From Alphaproteobacteria bacterium (GTDB lineage Bacteria; Pseudomonadota; Alphaproteobacteria; UBA6615): a stretch of DNA of 18,158 nucleotides. The DNA lies in contig JAURLR010000016.1 in NCBI GenBank assembly GCA_030831135.1, forward strand, positions 1 to 18,158, given 5' to 3'. A model generated the notes under the pieces. It saw nothing but the letters and a program-made list of their open reading frames with translations. It was not told the DNA's origin and ran no database searches. Below are positions 6,585-13,968 of the stretch, in pieces (within the stretch, counting starts at the first letter, position 1; each line of letters starts with the position of its first letter). A program made the translations under genes and the position numbers.

Positions 6585-7466
6585 ATGAGCAAGGTTCCCG
6601 ATCCGCAGATGGGCGTCAGGACATTTTTCCACGAACCCACATATACGGCGACCCATGTCGTATGGGATCTGGCCATACGCCGCGCGGCTGTGATCGACAG
6701 TGTTCTGGACTACGACCACAAATCCGGACGCACATCCACCGAGGTTGCAGATGAGCTGATTGCCTTCGTGCGGGATCAGGAGTTGGGCGTGGACTGGATT
6801 CTCGAGACCCACGCGCATGCCGATCATGTGACCGCTGCGCCCTATCTGAAGGAGAAACTCGGCGGCCAGACCGCCATTGGTGAACACATTACGAAGGTGC
6901 AGGAGGCCTTCAAGACGGTCTTCAATCTGGAGCCGGATTTCCCCATCAATGGGTCGCAATTCGACCGGCTGCTGCCCGATGGCGAGACGCTGACCATCGG
7001 AGGGCTGACCTGTCGGGTCATGCATACGCCCGGGCACACCCCGGCCTGCGTCACCTATCTGATCGGTGACGCCGCATTCGTGGGCGATACGATCTTCATG
7101 CCCGATTATGGCACCGCCCGCGTGGACTTCCCTGGTGGGGATGCCGCAACGCTCTATGGCTCGATCCACCAGCTCTTCGATCTTCCCGATGAGACACGGT
7201 TGTTCCTGTGCCATGACTACAAGGCACCCGACCGGGATGTGTTTTCGTGGGAGACCACTGTGGCGGCTGAAAAGGCGTCCAATATTCAGGTCCGCGAAAG
7301 CATCGATCAGGCCGCGTTTGTCGAGATGCGCACGAAACGAGATGCAACACTCGACATGCCGGTTCTGATTCTACCGTCGATCCAGATCAACATCCGGGCC
7401 GGTGCTTTGCCGCCCGCCGAGAAGAATGGCGTCCGATATCTGAAAATCCCACTCAACGCGCTTTGA
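6585..7466 (+). CDS. ETHE1/Blh-like persulfide (sulfur) dioxygenase, metallo-beta-lactamase fold
   Basis: The 293-residue product has the metallo-beta-lactamase fold motifs H76-A-H78-A-D80-H81 (ETHAHADHVTAA), H151 (TPGHTPAC), D168 (VGDTIFMPDYGTARVDFPGG) and H210 (LCHDYKAP). The GDTIFMPDYGTARVDFPGGDA segment and overall length resemble the Blh/ETHE1-type group, in which a mononuclear iron held by two His and one Asp (here probably H76, H151 and D168) oxidises glutathione persulfide to sulfite. The start at 6585 is fixed by AGGAGGAG just upstream; the alternative ATG at 6525 lies before the predicted transcription start. The DUF442-SQR fusion gene follows after 29 nt in the same direction. That neighbour makes persulfide the likely substrate. 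A generic hydrolase function cannot be excluded from sequence alone. Confidence 0.9.
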   Translation: MSKVPDPQMGVRTFFHEPTYTATHVVWDLAIRRAAVIDSVLDYDHKSGRTSTEVADELIAFVRDQELGVDWILETHAHADHVTAAPYLKEKLGGQTAIGEHITKVQEAFKTVFNLEPDFPINGSQFDRLLPDGETLTIGGLTCRVMHTPGHTPACVTYLIGDAAFVGDTIFMPDYGTARVDFPGGDAATLYGSIHQLFDLPDETRLFLCHDYKAPDRDVFSWETTVAAEKASNIQVRESIDQAAFVEMRTKRDATLDMPVLILPSIQINIRAGALPPAEKNGVRYLKIPLNAL

Positions 7467-7495
7467 ACCAGTCCCGTAACCGGGAGGAGGACAGC

Positions 7496-9169
7496 ATGGA
7501 AATTCGGAAAATCAACGATTCGTATGGCGTTGCCCCACAGATTTCGCGTGATGATGTATCCATGATTGCGGCTGCGGGGTATCGCGCGATCATCTGCAAC
7601 CGTCCGGATGGTGAGGGCAATGACCAGCCGCTGTTTCGAGAGATCGCGGAGGCGGCGGAAGCCGCTGGCTTGCCAGTTCATTACCTGCCCGTCACGAGCG
7701 GCAAAATCAGTGATGACGACGTGCAGGCGTTTGATCGCCTGTTTGCCGGCCTCCCCAAACCGGTCCTCGCCTTTTGCCGTACGGGAACCCGGTCGGAAAC
7801 CCTGTGGTCCCATTCCGGTGCGGCTGCGGATATGCGCGCGCAGGCTCTGGACGCGGCAAAGGCTCAAGATCTGGACACTTCACCGGCGGCCCGCCATGTC
7901 GCCAATCAAAACCGCGCGGGCGCCTCACCCGCACAGCACCATTTCGACATCGTTATTGTGGGTGGGGGCTCGGCGGGTGTCTCTGTTGCGGCCTCGTTGT
8001 TGCAACGCGCAGGCGATCTGGACATCGCGATCATCGATCCGGCAGATGTGCACTACTATCAGCCGGGATGGACCCTGGTTGGAGGCGGCGCTTTCGAGGC
8101 CGAAGAAACAGCCCGGCCGATGTCTGCCGTGATACCGCGCAAGGTGAAACGGATTCGGGCCGGTGTGGCCGCGTTCGAACCCGACCAGAATGCGGTCCTG
8201 CTCGAGGATGAATCCCGCCTGACCTATGGTCGTCTGATCGTTTGTCCGGGCCTGAAGCTTGACTGGAACGCCATCGACGGGTTGGCTGAAACGCTGGGAA
8301 AGAATGGTGTCACGAGCAACTACCGTTTCGATCTGGCACCCTATACATGGCGTCTGGTTCAGGAACTCAAATCCGGTGTTGCCCTGTTCACCCAGCCCCC
8401 CATGCCCATCAAATGCGCCGGCGCACCGCAGAAGGCCATGTATCTGTCTGCCGACCACTGGTGGCGGAAGGGGTGCCTGAATGCGATTGATGTGTCCTTC
8501 TGCAATGCCGGTCAGGTGCTGTTCGGAGTCAAGGAATACGTCCCAGCGCTCATGGAATATGTCGGGAAATACAACCTTGATCTGGCGTTGGGGCAGAACC
8601 TCGTCTCGATCGACGGACCAGCGCACAAGGCGGTCTTCGCCACCACGGACGAAAATGGCAACGTGACTCATGTCGAGCGCCATTTCGACATGATCCATGT
8701 CTGTCCGCCGCAATCCGCGCCGGATTTCATCAAGGTCAGCCCGCTTGCCGATGATGCCGGGTGGGTCGATGTCGATCCCGATACCTTGCGACACAAGAGC
8801 TTCGACAATATCTGGAGTCTGGGCGACGTCATGAATGCGCCCAACGCCAAGACGGCAGCAGCTGTTCGCAAGCAGGCGCCCATCGTGGCCCGGAACATCC
8901 TCGTGGATATGGGGCGTCTGCGTGGCGTGGCGCATTACGACGGCTATGGATCCTGTCCGTTGACGGTCGAACGCGGCAAGATCGTCCTCGCCGAGTTCGG
9001 CTATGGCGGCAAGCTGTTGCCGAGCTTCCCCGGCTGGCTGATTGATGGCACCCGTCCCAGCCGTCTGGCGTGGTTGCTGAAGGAAAAAATCCTGCCACCG
9101 GTCTATTGGCATCTGATGCTCAAGGGGCGCGAATGGCTCGCCCGGCCATGCGTGTCCGGGGTGAATTGA
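7496..9169 (+). CDS. Fusion of DUF442 sulfurtransferase/phosphatase-like domain with type II (SQOR-like) sulfide:quinone oxidoreductase
   Basis: Residues 1-105 are a DUF442 (TIGR01244-type) domain with the P-loop-like site C94-RTGTRS (LAFCRTGTRS). After a low-complexity linker (about 107-148), residues 150-550 are a flavoprotein disulfide reductase: FAD-binding GGGSAG (156-161), HYYQPGWTLVGGG (187-199), GVTSNYRFDLAPYTW (271-285) and DDAGWVDVDPDTLRH (419-433). This part closely resembles mitochondrial SQOR; its two redox cysteines are conserved as C307 (PIKCAGAPQK) and C487 (GYGSCPLT). The C-terminal segment ILPPVYWHLMLKG is a likely membrane-contact region. SQR oxidises sulfide to a persulfide and passes electrons to quinone. 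DUF442 probably accepts or transfers sulfane sulfur, as in Blh proteins, where it is fused to the dioxygenase instead. The start at 7496 follows GGGAGGAGG. A phosphatase role for the DUF442 domain is the main alternative. Confidence 0.92.
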   Translation: MEIRKINDSYGVAPQISRDDVSMIAAAGYRAIICNRPDGEGNDQPLFREIAEAAEAAGLPVHYLPVTSGKISDDDVQAFDRLFAGLPKPVLAFCRTGTRSETLWSHSGAAADMRAQALDAAKAQDLDTSPAARHVANQNRAGASPAQHHFDIVIVGGGSAGVSVAASLLQRAGDLDIAIIDPADVHYYQPGWTLVGGGAFEAEETARPMSAVIPRKVKRIRAGVAAFEPDQNAVLLEDESRLTYGRLIVCPGLKLDWNAIDGLAETLGKNGVTSNYRFDLAPYTWRLVQELKSGVALFTQPPMPIKCAGAPQKAMYLSADHWWRKGCLNAIDVSFCNAGQVLFGVKEYVPALMEYVGKYNLDLALGQNLVSIDGPAHKAVFATTDENGNVTHVERHFDMIHVCPPQSAPDFIKVSPLADDAGWVDVDPDTLRHKSFDNIWSLGDVMNAPNAKTAAAVRKQAPIVARNILVDMGRLRGVAHYDGYGSCPLTVERGKIVLAEFGYGGKLLPSFPGWLIDGTRPSRLAWLLKEKILPPVYWHLMLKGREWLARPCVSGVN

Positions 9170-9190
9170 CTCCGGGCGTTCCGCACGGCA

Positions 9191-9219
9191 CCAAGATGTT
9201 CAGGGAAATCCAATCTTGG
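9191..9219. repeat. Inverted repeat CCAAGAT-N15-ATCTTGG touching the next gene's ribosome binding site
   Basis: Arms 9191-9197 and 9213-9219 are perfectly complementary. The right arm overlaps the first two G of the GGGGGAG Shine-Dalgarno (9218-9224) of the hydroxyacid dehydrogenase gene. There is no T-run, so it is not a classical terminator of the SQR transcript. It could be an operator, or a weak RNA hairpin that reduces initiation. With 7-bp arms the support is limited. Confidence 0.3.
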
Positions 9220-9230
9220 GGGAGCAGGTG

Positions 9231-10103
9231 ATGGCAGAGAAACTGGGAATGATCGGGCTGGGCAAGATGGGCCTTGGTCTGGCGCAGCAGATGCTGGCGG
9301 ATGGGCACGCGGTCTGCGGTTACGATATTGATCCCGACCGGATGAAGATGCTGGTCGATGCGGGCGGAACACCGCTGGAAAATGCCCGTGAGGTGGCCGC
9401 CCATAGCGATATCACCTTCTCCATCTTGCTCAAGCCGGAACATATCGAGGAAAACCTGTTCGGACCCGATGGTATCGACAAGGCGGGCAAGACCGGGCTG
9501 ATCCATGTCGAAATGAGCACCATGCCGCCATCCTACAGCAAGGAACTGGCGGCAAGACTTGCAGCCAGCGGGATCGACATGCTCGACGCGCCGATTTCAG
9601 GCTCCACCCCCCAGGTCGATGCGCGCACCATTACCTTCATGGTGGGTGGCAGTGATGACGCCTTTGCGCGGGTTCAGCCGATCATTGCACCGATTTCGGC
9701 TGATGCCACGCATACCGGCCCTTCGGGCACAGGCGGTGTGATGAAGGTCGTCACCAATATGTTCGTGAACGCCAGCACCGCGCTGATCGCCGAGATGCTG
9801 CTGACGGGCGAACGCGCCGGACTGTCCCCCGAGGTCATGCGCCACTGTCTGCCCAAGGGGTCGGTGCGGGGTGCGATGCTCGATATGAGCCTCGACCCGT
9901 TCTTTAACCGGGATTTCACCGCCCGCGGTGCGGTCGAAATCTTCGTCAAGGATATGGGGATTGCCATAGATCTGGCCAAGGACAATGACCTCGACCTGGA
10001 AGTGCTGCCCGCTGCCCGGGCAATGTTCCAGAAGGCGGAGGCTGCCGGTTGGGGCAAGGACGACGCCATCCGGGTGGTCGAAGTCTATGAGGGCAAGAGC
10101 TGA
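9231..10103 (+). CDS. NAD(P)-dependent beta-hydroxyacid dehydrogenase (3-hydroxyisobutyrate/tartronate semialdehyde reductase family)
   Basis: The 290-residue protein has the Rossmann signature IGLGKMGLGLAQQ (8-20), VEMSTMPP (93-100), the substrate-contact segment DAPISGSTPQVDA (119-131) and the catalytic lysine K172 with N176 (GPSGTGGVMKVVTNM), where the family has K-x3-N. Members oxidise beta-hydroxyacids such as 3-hydroxyisobutyrate or reduce tartronate semialdehyde or succinate semialdehyde; the substrate here is not resolved. ATG 9231 follows GGGGGAG by 6 nt. A TTG at 9216 is in frame but lies before the Shine-Dalgarno. It begins 61 nt after the SQR stop, so it may have its own promoter or be read from the sulfide operon. 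The next dehydrogenase gene starts 10 nt after its stop, so those two are almost certainly co-transcribed. Confidence 0.92.
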   Translation: MAEKLGMIGLGKMGLGLAQQMLADGHAVCGYDIDPDRMKMLVDAGGTPLENAREVAAHSDITFSILLKPEHIEENLFGPDGIDKAGKTGLIHVEMSTMPPSYSKELAARLAASGIDMLDAPISGSTPQVDARTITFMVGGSDDAFARVQPIIAPISADATHTGPSGTGGVMKVVTNMFVNASTALIAEMLLTGERAGLSPEVMRHCLPKGSVRGAMLDMSLDPFFNRDFTARGAVEIFVKDMGIAIDLAKDNDLDLEVLPAARAMFQKAEAAGWGKDDAIRVVEVYEGKS

Positions 10104-10113
10104 GGTGGCCGTG

Positions 10114-11151
10114 ATGTCGCAACACAAGATTTGCCTGCTGCCCGGTGACGGGATTGGTGCGGAGGTTATCGATTGTGCTGTTCGTGTAATCGGTACGCTG
10201 GCCGATCATGACGGCCCCCGGTTCGTCTTTGACACGCAGCCCGCAGGGCACGGCACGTTTCTAGAAACCGGGCACTCCTTGCCAAATACCACGCTGGAAG
10301 CTGCAAAAGCCGCAGATGCCGTGTTGCTCGGTGCGATGGATGTTGCCGAAATCCCGCCCCATGGCGGTGATCCGCTTGGCGGGTTGCGGATCGGCCTCGA
10401 GGTCAGCGCCAGCATCCGGCCGTCCTTGACGATCCCGGGTGTTGCGTCCCCGGCGGGTGATATCGACTGTGTGATCGTGCGCGAGGTGACCGAGGGTCTG
10501 TATGCGCGTGACGAATATATGGGCGACGATGATTCCGCCTATGCGGTCCGCGTGATCACCCGGGGCGCTTCGACGAAGGCCGCCCGCATGGCCTTTGAGG
10601 AAGCGCGCAAGCGGCAACAGCGTTCGGGCAAGCCCGGACTGGTGACGGCGGTCCACAAGGTTGGTGTGCTGAAGCTGAGCGATGGGCTGTTTCTCGAAGC
10701 CTGCGCCGATGTTGCCCGGGACTATCCCGACATCCCCTATGAAACACGCAACGTCGATGCCTGTGCCATGGAATTGGTCCGTGACCCCGGTGCCTTTGAC
10801 GTGATTCTTGCAACCAACGTCTTTGGCGACATCCTGTCTGATGTTGCGGCCGGCATGGCCGCCGGGTTGGGGCTTGCGGCTTCGGCCTGTATCGGCGAGC
10901 GCTGGGCCTATTTTGAACCGGTCCACGGCACAGCACCGGATATTGCGGGCAAGGGCATCGCCAATCCCTGCGCGACGATCCTGACGGCCGCCATGATGCT
11001 GCGTTATCTGGGCGAGGACGCCAGCGCCGATACGGTCGAGGCTGCGGTCTACCGCGTCCTGGCGGATGGTGAGGTCCGAACCGGCGATCTCGGCGGCACT
11101 GCCAGCAGCGCGCAAATGACCGATGCAATCCTTGCGGCCATGCGCCGTTAG
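10114..11151 (+). CDS. Isocitrate/isopropylmalate dehydrogenase family protein (LeuB/tartrate dehydrogenase type)
   Basis: The 345-residue product contains the full active-site set of metal-dependent decarboxylating dehydrogenases. By comparison with LeuB these are R92, R102 (SASIRPSL), R123 and Y130 (VREVTEGLY), K182 (HKVGVLKLSDG), D215, and D239/D243 in the signature NVFGDILSD. HGTAPDIAGKGIANP (271-285) with D276 suggests NAD+ rather than NADP+. The REVTEGLY motif differs from the usual LeuB form (REL-T-GG-Y) and there are no leuCD neighbours, so leucine biosynthesis is not the likely job. The partner hydroxyacid dehydrogenase immediately upstream points to catabolism of a malate- or tartrate-like hydroxyacid, which is inference. 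The ATG follows AGG by 8 nt, overlapping the end of the upstream gene; a GTG one codon earlier is possible. Confidence 0.9.
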   Translation: MSQHKICLLPGDGIGAEVIDCAVRVIGTLADHDGPRFVFDTQPAGHGTFLETGHSLPNTTLEAAKAADAVLLGAMDVAEIPPHGGDPLGGLRIGLEVSASIRPSLTIPGVASPAGDIDCVIVREVTEGLYARDEYMGDDDSAYAVRVITRGASTKAARMAFEEARKRQQRSGKPGLVTAVHKVGVLKLSDGLFLEACADVARDYPDIPYETRNVDACAMELVRDPGAFDVILATNVFGDILSDVAAGMAAGLGLAASACIGERWAYFEPVHGTAPDIAGKGIANPCATILTAAMMLRYLGEDASADTVEAAVYRVLADGEVRTGDLGGTASSAQMTDAILAAMRR

Positions 11152-11214
11152 CCTTTCGGCGGCTGTTGCGGGCGGCTAAACTCAGTAAAAGCACACGAAC
11201 GGGGATCAAAGGTC

Positions 11215-12057
11215 ATGGGTATCACCACGGAAGACATTGAGATTTATCGTCATGGCGACCGGCCGATGATCATTCGTCTGATTCGGCCGGACGGCGCGGG
11301 TCCGCATCCGGTGATCGTCGATCTGCATGGTGGCGGCTGGGGCAAGGGCCATCCGAGCGAATGTACCGCGCGCGGTGAGGTCTTTGCCCAGAATGGCATG
11401 GCCTCCGCGGGTCTTGATTTCCGGCAGGCGTCGGACCGCTATCCATCTTCGCTCGAAGACATCAACTACGCCATCCGCTGGCTGAAGGTGCATGCCGATG
11501 AACTGCATCTTGATGCCGGGCGGGTCGCGCTGCTCGGCCAGTCAAGTGGCGGTCATCTGGCGATGCTCGCCGCGATGCGGCCCGACGATCCGCGCTATAC
11601 CGCCCTCAAGGTGGAAGGCGCGTCTGGTGATGTCGATGCGTCAGTGCGTTGTGTCGGCATGATGTGGCCGGTGATCAATCCCCTGTCGCGCTACCGCCGT
11701 GTGGTCCGCTTGCTGGAAGCCGGCGATCCGCCGGACTGGGTGGGTGATCTGCGCGAGCGTCATCATGCCTACTGGGTCGACGAAGAAACCATGGACGAGG
11801 GAAATCCGATGCTGGCGCTCGAGCGCGGCGAGGATCTGGTAATCCTGCCGTCGATCTGGATGCAGGGGCAGCCCGACCCGGTGCATGATTACCGTGATCC
11901 GGAGTCACCGCTGGATCTCAACGAGCCCGAACGATTTGTGGAGAATTACCGGAAGGCCGGCGGTACCATGAGCATCTATCATGTCGAACAGGCCAACCGC
12001 TCGGACCCGGCATTGCTGGGCCCGATGGTGGACTTCTTCAAGGCAAACTTCGGTTAG
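11215..12057 (+). CDS. Alpha/beta hydrolase (BD-FAE/HSL-like esterase family), catalytic His not evident
   Basis: The 280-residue protein has the oxyanion-hole motif HGGGW (38-42) and nucleophile elbow G108-Q-S110-S-G112 (LLGQSSGGHLAML), typical of BD-FAE and hormone-sensitive-lipase-type esterases. D221 (MQGQPDP) is the probable acid. The C-terminal region, where such enzymes normally carry GxxH, instead reads HVEQANRSDPALL; the nearest histidine is H256, a few residues early. This leaves the triad uncertain. The gene starts 63 nt after the isocitrate-family dehydrogenase in the same direction, so it may belong to the same catabolic operon, perhaps to open a lactone or cleave an ester feeding it. 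The substrate is unknown. It ends 9 nt from the convergent DUF1330 gene. Confidence 0.85.
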   Translation: MGITTEDIEIYRHGDRPMIIRLIRPDGAGPHPVIVDLHGGGWGKGHPSECTARGEVFAQNGMASAGLDFRQASDRYPSSLEDINYAIRWLKVHADELHLDAGRVALLGQSSGGHLAMLAAMRPDDPRYTALKVEGASGDVDASVRCVGMMWPVINPLSRYRRVVRLLEAGDPPDWVGDLRERHHAYWVDEETMDEGNPMLALERGEDLVILPSIWMQGQPDPVHDYRDPESPLDLNEPERFVENYRKAGGTMSIYHVEQANRSDPALLGPMVDFFKANFG

Positions 12058-12066
12058 CCGGAAGGC

Positions 12067-12360
12067 CTATTCGATTCCTTCGACGAACCGGAGATCGCGC
12101 GTGACACCGCCATCGAGTGCGACCAGGGCTGCCTGATATTCGGGGCCGTCATGGGTGGCGATTGCAGCATCAAGGGAATCGAACAGAATGATGGTCGTCC
12201 GCTCCAGGATGCCCGCTTCGTAGGCTTTGGACGCTGCGCCTCGCGTCAGGAATGTCCCGCCGCCATTGGCGATCGCCGGTCCCGCCAGTTTGATATAGGC
12301 GGCAAACTTGTCGGCATCGTCGATCGAGTGGTAGGCGGCAACCCAGTATGCTTTGGCCAT
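12067..12360 (-). CDS. DUF1330 family protein (dimeric alpha/beta-barrel fold)
   Basis: This 97-residue protein fits DUF1330 in length and pattern: YWVAAYHSIDDADKFAAY near the start, GGGTFLTRG (33-41), ERTTIILFDSLDAAIA (53-68), PEYQAAL and a terminal FVEGIE. Members adopt a ferredoxin-like dimeric alpha/beta-barrel fold and generally have no assigned reaction. The start at 12360 follows GGAGG by 5 nt. It is the last gene of a three-gene minus-strand operon, 41 nt after the alpha/beta hydrolase. In such contexts small barrel proteins may act as isomerases, monooxygenases or binding partners, but nothing here proves a role. Confidence 0.85.
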   Translation of the reverse strand: MAKAYWVAAYHSIDDADKFAAYIKLAGPAIANGGGTFLTRGAASKAYEAGILERTTIILFDSLDAAIATHDGPEYQAALVALDGGVTRDLRFVEGIE

Positions 12361-12401
12361 GGTGTCCTCCGGGATTAGAGAGTGAAAACAGGTGATTGTG
12401 C

Positions 12402-13211
12402 CTAGGCGAACGCCTCGGCCTTGTCGAGAAATGCCTGCACCGTCGTGTTCCATTTTTCGGGGTGGCGGCGGTACGAGTAGTGACCACCATCATCGAAGAA
12501 CTGAAGCTCGGAGCCGGGGATGGCCGCGTTCAAATCCTGAGCAAAATAGTAGGGGATGGTCGCATCATCCATGGTGCCGATGATCAGGGCTGGCTTGTCG
12601 ATCTTGCCGATCTCGTCCGTCCGGTCATGGGCGAGCATCATGTCGAGACGCGCGGCAAGGATTTCGACAGAGCCAATGGTCTCAAGCGCTCGCTTCTCGA
12701 GTTCCATGACCGCGTCGTAGTTATGGCGGAACTGATCGGCGCCCGAGGTGAACATGCTCGAGACCTTCACATACTCTTCCGGGCCGTAGGATTCGGCGAT
12801 CCGCTTGCGGGTGAGTGCCACCCGGGTGATGAACTCGTCGGCCGTGACCCAGGTGTTGTTGCAGATGCAGGCCCGCACCCGGTCGGGATGGTCGAGAGCC
12901 AGATTCTGCAGAATGCAGCCGCCCGTTGAGGTGCCCACGATATGGGCCTTTTCGATCCCGAGTGTATCCATCAGGGCGATGACGTCGTCGGCGATGACTT
13001 GTGTGGAGTAAGCGCCGGGCCCGGTGGGCTTGTCGCTTTCCCCGGTGCCGCGATGGTCGAAGGTGATGCAGCGATAACGCTGGGCGAAATGGTCGAGCTG
13101 GAAGGACCAGGCGTCATAGAGACCGACCAGTCCGGGAATGAAGATGAAGGCGTCGCCCTCACCCTGATCGGCATGGTTCAGGGTAATATGTCCGATATCG
13201 ATACGGGCCAT
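12402..13211 (-). CDS. Alpha/beta hydrolase, RutD/PcaD-like
   Basis: The 269-residue protein has a standard alpha/beta hydrolase layout: IPGLVG (25-30) as the oxyanion-hole strand, FDHRGTGESD (51-60), the nucleophile elbow G93-T-S95-T-G97 (IVGTSTGGC), the acid D215 or D216 (IIGTMDDATIP) and H244 (DDGGHYSYRRHP). Spacing and the ICNNTWVTADEFITR segment recall RutD and 3-oxoadipate enol-lactonases. The start at 13211 is supported by AAGGA at 8 nt, which lies within the end of the upstream carboxymuconolactone decarboxylase-family gene, whose stop is only 4 nt away. This tight spacing suggests translational coupling. Hydrolysis of a lactone, enol-lactone or carbamate-like intermediate is plausible; the substrate is unknown. 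Confidence 0.9.
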   Translation of the reverse strand: MARIDIGHITLNHADQGEGDAFIFIPGLVGLYDAWSFQLDHFAQRYRCITFDHRGTGESDKPTGPGAYSTQVIADDVIALMDTLGIEKAHIVGTSTGGCILQNLALDHPDRVRACICNNTWVTADEFITRVALTRKRIAESYGPEEYVKVSSMFTSGADQFRHNYDAVMELEKRALETIGSVEILAARLDMMLAHDRTDEIGKIDKPALIIGTMDDATIPYYFAQDLNAAIPGSELQFFDDGGHYSYRRHPEKWNTTVQAFLDKAEAFA

Positions 13212-13215
13212 GGGT

Positions 13216-13815
13216 CTAGTCCTTGTCGAAGGTGATGTTGCTCGCGATATCGAGCATGGGTTCTTCGAGGGGAACCCGCAGGCCGTCATTCAGACGGTTG
13301 AGCAGCCCCATCGCTGCGGCAACAATGGTCACCTCGACGCGTTCCTGATTGCTCGTATGTGTGGTGAAGTTCGCGATCACGTCGGGCTGGATCGCCCCGG
13401 CATCGATGGTCAGTGCATCTGCGTAAGCGAGAATTGCCCGTTCCTTCTCGGAGAAGGCCGGGTGCGTCATGTAGTCGTGCATGTTGTCGATTTTTTCCTG
13501 CGCGACGCCCTGGCTCATCAGGACCTTCACCTGATGGGCCGAGCAGTAGAGGCAGGCATTGATGTTCGAGACCCGGTGCCGGATCAGCGCCTTCGTGGGT
13601 TTGGGCAGGTCGCCGTGGTCCCAGACATCATCGAGGAACTGGCGCATGGTCGCACCCAGTTCGGGCGCGTTTGCCATCGCGCGAACATTGTTGGCGGTCA
13701 TGCCGACACGTTTGGACACGCGTTCGGCAGACTTCTTGAACGCAGGCGAGAAATCCTCGTCTCCAACCATTGGTACCAGGCAGCCGTTGGGGGCGCTCGT
13801 GATGACATCATCCAT
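13216..13815 (-). CDS. Carboxymuconolactone decarboxylase family protein, AhpD-like with CxxCxxH
   Basis: The 199-residue protein carries the AhpD-type redox motif C88-LYC91-SAH94 (NINACLYCSAHQVKVL) within an all-helical CMD fold and ends with the helix VEVTIVAAAMGLLNRLNDG. True gamma-carboxymuconolactone decarboxylases (PcaC) do not need this CxxC pair, so a peroxidase or disulfide-reductase role in reactive intermediate defence is more likely than aromatic ring catabolism. Start 13815 follows GGAGG by 7 nt; an in-frame ATG eight codons upstream would precede that Shine-Dalgarno. It is the first gene of the CMD-hydrolase-DUF1330 operon and lies about 20 nt downstream of a strong promoter candidate. 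Confidence 0.9.
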   Translation of the reverse strand: MDDVITSAPNGCLVPMVGDEDFSPAFKKSAERVSKRVGMTANNVRAMANAPELGATMRQFLDDVWDHGDLPKPTKALIRHRVSNINACLYCSAHQVKVLMSQGVAQEKIDNMHDYMTHPAFSEKERAILAYADALTIDAGAIQPDVIANFTTHTSNQERVEVTIVAAAMGLLNRLNDGLRVPLEEPMLDIASNITFDKD

Positions 13816-13841
13816 TTGTTTTCCTCCGGTGATTTTCACGG

Positions 13842-13871
13842 ATTAGGCAAAGAACGGCATCGCCATGTCAA
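13842..13871 (-). promoter_or_regulatory. Sigma-70 promoter of the CMD-hydrolase-DUF1330 operon
   Basis: On the minus strand a perfect -35 box TTGACA (13871-13866) is followed after 18 bp by CCTAAT (13847-13842), four of six matches to the -10 consensus. Transcription would start near 13835, giving a short leader of about 20 nt that contains the GGAGG ribosome binding site of the CMD-family gene. No operator symmetry is evident around it. Confidence 0.6.
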
Positions 13872-13968
13872 TTGAGCCGGTGGAACATGTGTTTTTTCGG
13901 GGACGGTTCGCGTCTTGCGGGTGCTAAAAAGGCTGCAATGGCAGTTTGAATGCCACCTTGGGGGAAAC

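Noticed and set aside
7925..9112. 395-codon minus-strand open frame over the SQR domain
   Set aside because: The plus strand encodes conserved SQOR motifs with both redox cysteines; the minus frame is a shadow.
10114..11151. leuB, 3-isopropylmalate dehydrogenase of leucine synthesis
   Set aside because: Active-site residues fit the superfamily, but the substrate-loop motif differs and there are no leuA, leuC or leuD neighbours.
12402..13815. pcaD-pcaC (protocatechuate branch of beta-ketoadipate pathway)
   Set aside because: The CMD protein has the AhpD-type CxxCxxH motif not needed by PcaC, and no other pca gene is nearby.
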